Positions 23,725 through 29,115 of a stretch of 29,115 nt of DNA are shown here, piece by piece (position 1 is the stretch's first letter; the number at the start of each line of letters is the position of its first letter). Under the pieces are notes generated by a model. That model saw nothing but the letters and a program-made list of their open reading frames with translations, searched no databases and was not told the origin of the DNA. The position numbers and the translations under genes were made by a program. The stretch is from Desulfotignum sp. (GTDB lineage: Bacteria > Desulfobacterota > Desulfobacteria > Desulfobacterales > Desulfobacteraceae): the NCBI GenBank assembly GCA_021737445.1, contig JAIPDY010000006.1, positions 1-29,115 on the forward strand, written 5' to 3'.

Positions 23725-24792
23725 TTACATTTTCAGGAACAAAGACCTGGCTTTGTCCCGTGTCATGATGGTTTTCCAGTCTTTGCCCAGGCAGTTTTCC
23801 CACAAGGGTGCAAGTCCCAGGGCCACATTGATCATGGTACCCATCTGGGCATCATCCAAGTCTTTGGTAACCTGTCTGGGGATATCCACCCCGGTTTTTT
23901 CCATCATGAACCGAAATCCTCTGACGCCGTCAGGATAATACTCTTCCAGTGCATCAAAGGCGATGCAGCAGCCCACCCCGTGGTGGATGCCCAGAAGATA
24001 GGAAAGGCCGTAAGACAGGGCATGACAGGCACCCACCTGGGAATAGGCAATGCTCATCCCGCCGAAAAAGGAGGCCATCATCAATTTATCGGCCGCATCC
24101 GGGTGGTCTTCTAAAAATACCTGGCGGCACAGGTCCAGAGATTTTTCCCCATAGGCTTTGGAAAACTCGTTCAGATAGGTGCCTGCCAAAGATTCCACAC
24201 AATGGATATAGCAGTCCATGCCGGTGTAAAAATACTGGTCTTCCGGCACCCCGGCGGTAAGTTCCGGGTCCAAAATCACCTGGTCAAATACTGTATAGTC
24301 GGAGTTGATGCCCAGTTTTTTTTCAGGCCCGGTGAGCACGGTGGTGCGCGATACTTCAGCCCCGGTCCCGGACAGGGTGGGAACCGCTGCATGGTATACA
24401 GCCCGATTTTCAATCAGATCCCATCCCTGGTATCGGGTGGATGACCCCGGATTGGTGAGCATCAGGGAGATGGCCTTGGCCAGGTCCATGGTGGAACCGC
24501 CGCCTATGCCCACCACAGCGCAGGGCAGATCCGGCCTGGCGGTTTTCACCTGTTGCCTGAGCTGGTCCACATATTGGGTTTTGGGCTCATCATCCACATT
24601 GACATACAGCAAAAGATCATTGTCATGCAAAGGGATGCGAGATGCCAGAGATGTGCCGGAAAACACATCATCTGTAACAAACACCACCCAGTCTTTCGGG
24701 TTGCTGCGCTGGTGGGAGAGAATCTCATCGAGCTGGTTAAAACAGCCCCGGCCGAATATCACCCTGGGCACCAGTTTAAAGTTTCTGAACAT
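23725..24792 (-). CDS. kdnB: Iron-containing alcohol dehydrogenase, probable Kdo 8-oxidase KdnB
   Basis: A 355-residue group III (iron-dependent) alcohol dehydrogenase. 'VVGIGGGSTMDLAKAIS' (93-109) binds the nucleotide. Metal ligands are expected at Asp193 and His197 ('GMDCYIHCVESLAG') and at His257 and His270/271 ('GACHALSYG', 'LGIHHGVG'). KdnB oxidises C8 of Kdo to an aldehyde, which KdnA then aminates. Assignment rests on overall match to KdnB-type proteins and on position between kdnA and kdsB. ATG 24792 has AAGGAA just upstream. The gene is in the kdnA-kdnB-kdsB operon. Confidence 0.88.
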   Translation of the reverse strand: MFRNFKLVPRVIFGRGCFNQLDEILSHQRSNPKDWVVFVTDDVFSGTSLASRIPLHDNDLLLYVNVDDEPKTQYVDQLRQQVKTARPDLPCAVVGIGGGSTMDLAKAISLMLTNPGSSTRYQGWDLIENRAVYHAAVPTLSGTGAEVSRTTVLTGPEKKLGINSDYTVFDQVILDPELTAGVPEDQYFYTGMDCYIHCVESLAGTYLNEFSKAYGEKSLDLCRQVFLEDHPDAADKLMMASFFGGMSIAYSQVGACHALSYGLSYLLGIHHGVGCCIAFDALEEYYPDGVRGFRFMMEKTGVDIPRQVTKDLDDAQMGTMINVALGLAPLWENCLGKDWKTIMTRDKARSLFLKM

Positions 24793-24806
24793 GGGGTTCC
24801 TTAGTA

Positions 24807-26000
24807 TTAATTGATGGTTGTGAAAGATTTTTTAATGGCAGCAATGCGCTGCTCCAGATCCTGGTCTGACCAGGACAGCATAATCTGCATGGACAAGGTC
24901 CGTTTCATGATCTCATCTGATTCAGGCAGGGTCACACGCTTATAATCGGGCAGATTGCCGCATAACTGGACCGCCATGGGAGCGGCACAGGACATGTTTT
25001 TAAGGTGGTGCCATTTTTTGAAATAATGCCAGTTGTTGTCATACCAGTATGGGCAGGGGATCTTGTTTTCTGCCAGCTCTTTGCACGCCTGCCGGGTTTT
25101 TTCTTCAGTGGGCAGCATAAAGCTTAAAAATGTGGCGGAATCTCCGAAAGGATCCGGCAGGTACCGGAATGAAATTCCGGGCAGGCTGGTCATGGCATCC
25201 TTGAGAATCTGTTTGTTTCTGCGCTGGATCTCCAGGATCCGGTCCAGTTTTCTGAGCTGGGCCAGGCCCACGGCAGCGTTGAGTTCACTGATCCGGTAAT
25301 TGGATCCGAGGATGGGGTGGCCATCCGCGCCCCGGTCCGGTCCGCCCAGATGGTCATGGCCGTGGTCGGCATACTGATGGCACCTTTCGTACACCTGAGG
25401 GTCATCTGTGATGACCGCGCCGCCTTCACCGCAGGTGACGGTTTTGACCGCGTCAAAGGAAAAACACCCGGCCAGGCCGAAACCGCCCAGATGTTTTCCC
25501 TGGAAGGTGGCTCCCAGGGACTGGCAGGCGTCTTCCAGCAGAATCAGGCCTTTTTGGGTGCAGAAATCTTTTATCTCGTCAATGCGGGCCATGGCGCCGC
25601 ACATGTGTACCGGAACCACGGCCCGGGTTCTGGGGGTCAGCACGTCCTCCAGCCGGTCCGGGTTCAGGCACAGGGTCTCATCTATTTCACCAAACACCGG
25701 TATGGCCCCGGCCTGGAGCACGGCCTCAAAGGTGGCCACAAAGGTGAAAGCAGGGATAATGACCTCATCCCCGGCGCCGATGCCGCAGGCAGCCATGGCC
25801 GTACACAGGGCAGCGGTGCCGCTGGAACACAGGTGGCTGAAGGCGGACCCGGTAATATCCCCCAGTGTTTTTTCAAATTCCAGGGCTTTGTAGTGGCTGT
25901 TTCTTGCCGCATCAAACCCATAGCGCATCAGAACGCCGGTGGACAATACATCGGACACCTCTTTTCTTTCTTTGTCCCCGAATATTTCAAAACCAGGCAT
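24807..26000 (-). CDS. kdnA: DegT/DnrJ/EryC1 aminotransferase, probable KdnA (Kdo8N transaminase)
   Basis: A 397-residue PLP enzyme. 'SSGTAALCTAMAACGIGAGD' (59-78) is the phosphate-binding region, 'LLEDACQSLGATF' (Asp157) contacts the pyridine nitrogen, and 'FSFDAVKTVTCGEGGAVIT' holds the PLP lysine (Lys186). The start 'MPGFEIFG' and the 'YADHGHDH...NYRISELNAAVGLAQL' region near 210-250 strongly resemble Shewanella KdnA, which makes 8-amino-3,8-dideoxy-octulosonate from the KdnB product. AGGAG precedes ATG 26000. It is the first gene of the minus-strand LPS cluster, with a promoter candidate at 26041-26069. Without the neighbours the call would be a generic sugar aminotransferase. Confidence 0.9.
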   Translation of the reverse strand: MPGFEIFGDKERKEVSDVLSTGVLMRYGFDAARNSHYKALEFEKTLGDITGSAFSHLCSSGTAALCTAMAACGIGAGDEVIIPAFTFVATFEAVLQAGAIPVFGEIDETLCLNPDRLEDVLTPRTRAVVPVHMCGAMARIDEIKDFCTQKGLILLEDACQSLGATFQGKHLGGFGLAGCFSFDAVKTVTCGEGGAVITDDPQVYERCHQYADHGHDHLGGPDRGADGHPILGSNYRISELNAAVGLAQLRKLDRILEIQRRNKQILKDAMTSLPGISFRYLPDPFGDSATFLSFMLPTEEKTRQACKELAENKIPCPYWYDNNWHYFKKWHHLKNMSCAAPMAVQLCGNLPDYKRVTLPESDEIMKRTLSMQIMLSWSDQDLEQRIAAIKKSFTTIN

Positions 26001-26040
26001 GGCAGACTCCTATCATGTAATTTCCAACATCAGTCTAAAA

Positions 26041-26069
26041 TAAATATATCTATCACATCCTTTGTTCAA
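26041..26069 (-). promoter_or_regulatory. Possible sigma70 promoter of the kdnA operon
   Basis: On the minus strand TTGAAC (26069-26064) is followed after 17 bases by TATTTA (26046-26041), about 40 bases before the kdnA start. Confidence 0.5.
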
Positions 26070-26110
26070 GTTTCAAGCACAGTTCATTCAAATTCTTTGG
26101 CTCAAAGCAA

Positions 26111-26140
26111 TTGACCTGCTGACATCTGTGCGGTTATAAT
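26111..26140 (+). promoter_or_regulatory. sigma70 promoter of hemW
   Basis: TTGACC (26111-26116), 18-base spacer, perfect TATAAT (26135-26140). A transcript from about 26147 would carry a leader of roughly 64 bases to the hemW start. Confidence 0.7.
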
Positions 26141-26210
26141 GCCTGGCCGGGTCCGGAATAATCCATCCGGTTGGTTTAAATAGGTGTAACGCGGGAGATG
26201 ATGAAACGGT

Positions 26211-27404
26211 TTGCCTGAACATTTGTCCCTTTATATCCATGTGCCGTTCTGTAAAAGAAAATGCCCTTACTGCGATTTTTTTTCAGTGACAGACCTGTCT
26301 GTGGTGCCGGCATATGTGGATGGGGTTTGCAAAGAGATCCGGCTGTGGGCTGATCTGGCAGGGGTGTGGTCCCGGATGCCGGTGCATACCGTGTATTTCG
26401 GAGGCGGTACCCCCTCTTTGCTGTCCCTGGACCAGATGCGGCAGATTCTGGACACGGTGCAGCACCATTTTTGTCTGGCTGCCGGGCCTGAAATAACGGT
26501 TGAGGTTAATCCGGGCACGGTGGATGACGCTTTTCTGGCCGGGCTCAGGCACTTGGGAATTAACCGGCTCAGCATCGGGGCCCAGTCCTTTGATCCCCAA
26601 AAACTGTCATATCTGTCCCGGATACATACCCGGGATCAGGTGTTTGACACCCTGGCCGGGGCAGCCCGTGCCGGGTTTGCCAACCTGGGCCTGGACCTGA
26701 TATACGGCCTGCCAAACGAAACACCTGATGTTTGGCAAAAAGACCTGGAGGCAGCCCTTGGGTGCCGGCCGGTCCATCTGTCCTGCTATATGCTCACCAT
26801 TGAGCCGGGCACCCCGTTTTTTGACCGGTATGAAAACAGTTCCCTTTTTCCATGTGACCGGGACCGGCGCACAGATTTTTTTGTCCAAACCGCTGAAGTG
26901 CTGGAAAGTTACGGCTATATCCATTATGAAGTGTCCAACTTTGCTCTGGGCAAAGAACATCAGTCGGTTCACAATTCGTGGTACTGGGAACGGGGGGGCT
27001 ACCTGGGCATGGGGCCATCAGCCCATTCTTTTTTTCCCCTGAATCCAGGCGGCCCATCAGGCAGACAATCTGGTCCGGTCCGGTCCTGGAATCCTGCTGA
27101 TATTCATGCCTGGCTGAATCATCTGGCTGCCGGGTGCCTGCCCGGGTCTGGATATGAAGTACTGACCCCGGTTCAGGAGAGAATGGAGAAAGTCATGCTG
27201 GGTTTGAGAACAAAAACCGGCATCCCGGCCAAGATGCCGGGCCCGGATACCCATGCCCTGATGGTCCGGCTGGCAGATGAAGGGTTGGGTGTATTTTTTT
27301 ATCCTCCAAAAACTTATCCTGGTTCACAGCGGTTCAGGCTGACCCGGTCAGGCCTGATTTGTCTGGACAGTATTGTGGAGGCCTTTGTCTGGAAGATGAT
27401 GTGA
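26211..27404 (+). CDS. hemW: HemW-like radical SAM protein
   Basis: A 397-residue radical SAM protein of the HemW (formerly HemN-like) family. 'LYIHVPFCKRKCPYCDFFS' carries the CX3CX2C iron-sulfur motif (Cys14, 18, 21); 'YFGGGTPSLL' near 63-72, 'EVNPGTVDD' and 'RLSIGAQSFD' are the other family landmarks, and the C-terminal HemN domain is present. HemW is thought to deliver heme to target proteins rather than oxidise coproporphyrinogen. The start is TTG 26211, since TGA at 26202-26204 closes the frame just upstream; GGGAG lies 13 bases before it, a long spacing. It converges on selB with 5 bp between stop codons. Confidence 0.92.
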   Translation: MPEHLSLYIHVPFCKRKCPYCDFFSVTDLSVVPAYVDGVCKEIRLWADLAGVWSRMPVHTVYFGGGTPSLLSLDQMRQILDTVQHHFCLAAGPEITVEVNPGTVDDAFLAGLRHLGINRLSIGAQSFDPQKLSYLSRIHTRDQVFDTLAGAARAGFANLGLDLIYGLPNETPDVWQKDLEAALGCRPVHLSCYMLTIEPGTPFFDRYENSSLFPCDRDRRTDFFVQTAEVLESYGYIHYEVSNFALGKEHQSVHNSWYWERGGYLGMGPSAHSFFPLNPGGPSGRQSGPVRSWNPADIHAWLNHLAAGCLPGSGYEVLTPVQERMEKVMLGLRTKTGIPAKMPGPDTHALMVRLADEGLGVFFYPPKTYPGSQRFRLTRSGLICLDSIVEAFVWKMM

Positions 27405-27409
27405 GCGTG

Positions 27410-29115
27410 TCATGTTTTTCGACGCAGCTGGCGGGTGTCCCCCACCCGGATGGTCAGGTTGACCGAATCAAAATATTCAATAAGGGGGATGACATATTTT
27501 CTGGAGATATCGGTCATCTCCTTGAATTGTGGTGTGGTGATGGTGTTGTTTTCCCTCAGGAAATCCACCAGGTCCTGCGCAAGGCGGGCCATGGTATCTG
27601 CGTCAAAAAACAGATCATCTTTGGTTTTGATGATCTGTTTTTCATCAATGAGCATCTGGAGAACATCTTTGGCGGTTTTTTTGTCCAGGTCCAGATTCTG
27701 GCAGACTGTTCTGAAAAAGGGCGGTGTCAGGCCGGCGGATCTGTATATCCGGACAATATCCTGTTTCACCTGGTGCTGGTCCACCTGCAGGGCTACCTTG
27801 AAATCGGTCAATTTTACCAGGTTTTTATCCTGGATGATCGCATTTTCCCTGGCCAGCCGGGAAAAAAGGATGTTGAAAAACCGGGGGTCTTTGATGTATC
27901 TGAATTTGGATTTCAGCTCCTGGGCGGGCATCCCCTCTTTTAATGGGTTGGCTTCATGGTAGCGCCTGATTTTTTCCAGTACCTTGTTTTTGAAATCATC
28001 AAAAAAGGCGCCGTTGACAAATATCTGTCTCTCCTTGTCCGTCTGGATGATCTCCTGCCGGGCCAGCATCTTCTGGAGGGTTGCGGTCAGTTTTTTGTCT
28101 GAGATGTTGGCCATGATCCTCAGGTCATTGAAGCTGAGCCCCTTAAACCCTTTCAGGGATAAAAAAAACAGAATGGCCTGTACATCATCCTCTGATGACA
28201 GTGCGTGCAGGCCCTGGATTACCTGGGGGTCCATGTGCCGGTATTTTCTGGCCTCAGGGTTGAGAATGGCGCCTCCGCCAATGGTTTTTACCGGGGAATA
28301 GCTTCTGATAACATACCGGTCATCTTTGATGCAGCACACAGGAGATTCCAGGCGAAACTGCACCAGGGCATCGTCTCCGGGCAGCAGTTCCTCTTTGTCC
28401 AGCAGGACCATATACCCTAAAATTTCACTGGTACCGGAATGAAACCGGATACGGGTCCGGGTCTTGGCAGGTTTGGGATTGGATTTCAAATAATGAAATC
28501 CGGCATCCACCATATAGCTTTCAATGAGGGTGTCAGGTGTGGAAAGAATATCCCCCCGGTTGACCGATTCCTTGTCAAGACCCTGGAAATTGATGGCGGT
28601 GCGGGTGCCGGGGCCGGCCTCATTCACGCTGCTGGAATGGACCTGTATCCCCCTGACTTTGGAGACAATACGCCTGGGATAGACCATGATTTCCTCTCCC
28701 ACACGGATGCTGCCCGATGTCAGGGTGCCGGTGATCACGGTGCCGAACCCTTTCATGCTGAACACCCGGTCCACCGGCAACCGGAAAATGGATGAAAACT
28801 GTCGTGCCGGCAGATGGCTGCAGATCTCTTCCAAGGCAGTCAAAAATGTATCCAGTCCCTGGCCGGTGGCAGAAGACACCGCAATAACCGGCTTATCTTC
28901 CAAAAAGGTGTCCTGTACGAAATCATGGATATCTTCCAAAGCCAGTTCCAGCAGGTCTTCATCCACAAGATCGGTCTTGGTCAGAGCGATCAGCCCATGT
29001 TTAATACCCATGAGCTGACAGATTTCCATGTGTTCCCGGGTCTGGGGCATCACCCCTTCATCTGCGGCAATGACCATGGCAACCACATCAATGCCCGAGG
29101 ATCCGGCCACCATGT
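27410..29115 (-). CDS. selB: Selenocysteine-specific translation elongation factor SelB (5' end beyond window)
   Basis: About 568 codons are present; the start and GTPase P-loop lie outside the window. Visible GTPase parts are 'GVMPQTREHMEI' and the G4 motif 'ALTKTDLV' near visible residues 43-50. 'DRVFSMKGFGTVITGTLTSG' opens domain 2 and is characteristic of SelB. The C-terminal half is a chain of winged helices, ending in 'SRKYVIPLIEYFDSVNLT' and 'RVGDTR', the part that binds the SECIS RNA hairpin. SelB carries Sec-tRNA to UGA codons such as the one at 9646. selA or selC is not seen here and may lie beyond the right edge. Confidence 0.96.
   Translation of the reverse strand, partial: MVAGSSGIDVVAMVIAADEGVMPQTREHMEICQLMGIKHGLIALTKTDLVDEDLLELALEDIHDFVQDTFLEDKPVIAVSSATGQGLDTFLTALEEICSHLPARQFSSIFRLPVDRVFSMKGFGTVITGTLTSGSIRVGEEIMVYPRRIVSKVRGIQVHSSSVNEAGPGTRTAINFQGLDKESVNRGDILSTPDTLIESYMVDAGFHYLKSNPKPAKTRTRIRFHSGTSEILGYMVLLDKEELLPGDDALVQFRLESPVCCIKDDRYVIRSYSPVKTIGGGAILNPEARKYRHMDPQVIQGLHALSSEDDVQAILFFLSLKGFKGLSFNDLRIMANISDKKLTATLQKMLARQEIIQTDKERQIFVNGAFFDDFKNKVLEKIRRYHEANPLKEGMPAQELKSKFRYIKDPRFFNILFSRLARENAIIQDKNLVKLTDFKVALQVDQHQVKQDIVRIYRSAGLTPPFFRTVCQNLDLDKKTAKDVLQMLIDEKQIIKTKDDLFFDADTMARLAQDLVDFLRENNTITTPQFKEMTDISRKYVIPLIEYFDSVNLTIRVGDTRQLRRKT

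Noticed and set aside
23425..24114. Long antisense ORF over kdsB/kdnB
   Set aside because: Overlaps two well-supported genes on the other strand; composition is that of a shadow frame.
25317..26114. Long antisense ORF of 265 residues over kdnA
   Set aside because: Shadow of kdnA with no recognisable protein features; it also runs through the kdnA promoter region.
26202..26204. TGA just upstream of hemW as a possible selenocysteine codon
   Set aside because: It lies before the conserved HemW N-terminus, and no SECIS-like structure or coding context supports read-through.
1..29115. CRISPR array, tRNA, rRNA, insertion sequence or prophage
   Set aside because: No regularly spaced repeats, no cloverleaf-like or rRNA-like sequence, no transposase or integrase gene was seen on either strand.

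Overview
The window looks like the chromosome of a Gram-negative anaerobe of the Desulfobacterota, most likely a Desulfobacteraceae-type sulfate reducer. This is inferred from a HesB/IscA-like selenoprotein, a selB homologue, a lipid A/Kdo/heptose lipopolysaccharide (LPS) pathway and mid-range base composition. There is no gene-free stretch above 300 bases, and I see no rRNA, tRNA, CRISPR array, insertion sequence or phage gene.

Layout, left to right. (1) 1-3609, minus strand: a protein with two tandem ribbon-helix-helix-like repeats, then a Gld-type ABC system (ATPase, permease, GldG-like auxiliary protein cut by the window edge). A 12-nt imperfect inverted repeat overlaps the likely promoter of the regulator. 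(2) 3733-6762, minus strand: biotin module birA-bioY-ecfA-ecfT, with a BirA-operator-like inverted repeat at the birA start. (3) 6901-7440, plus strand: an orphan gene with a good sigma70-type promoter. (4) 7485-9291, minus strand: galE followed by an overlapping RimK-like ATP-grasp gene. (5) 9550-9867, plus strand: a HesB-like selenoprotein with an in-frame UGA, its own promoter and a strong terminator. (6) 9932-10585, minus strand: thiamine pyrophosphokinase. (7) 10681-20026, plus strand: a tightly packed LPS operon lptF-lptG-waaA-lpxK-lpxL-like-waaF-heptosyltransferase-GT2-waaE-like. (8) 20030-26000, minus strand: kdnA-kdnB-kdsB, a GT4 glycosyltransferase, a methyltransferase and a DUF6625-like protein, converging on the LPS operon. 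(9) 26211-27404, plus strand: hemW. (10) 27410-29115, minus strand: selB, cut at its 5' end.

How the genes fit together. Blocks 7 and 8 form one LPS factory. LpxK and the acyltransferase finish lipid A. KdnB and KdnA would convert Kdo to 8-amino-Kdo (Kdo8N), KdsB activates the sugar with CMP, and WaaA transfers it. The heptosyltransferases and GT2/GT4 enzymes extend the core, and LptFG extracts the finished molecule. SelB in block 10 is the factor needed to read the UGA in block 5. The most interesting items are the probable Kdo8N pathway, the selenoprotein (missed or truncated by ordinary gene callers), the tandem-RHH protein with its candidate operator, the BirA operator, and a heptosyltransferase that appears to start at CTG.
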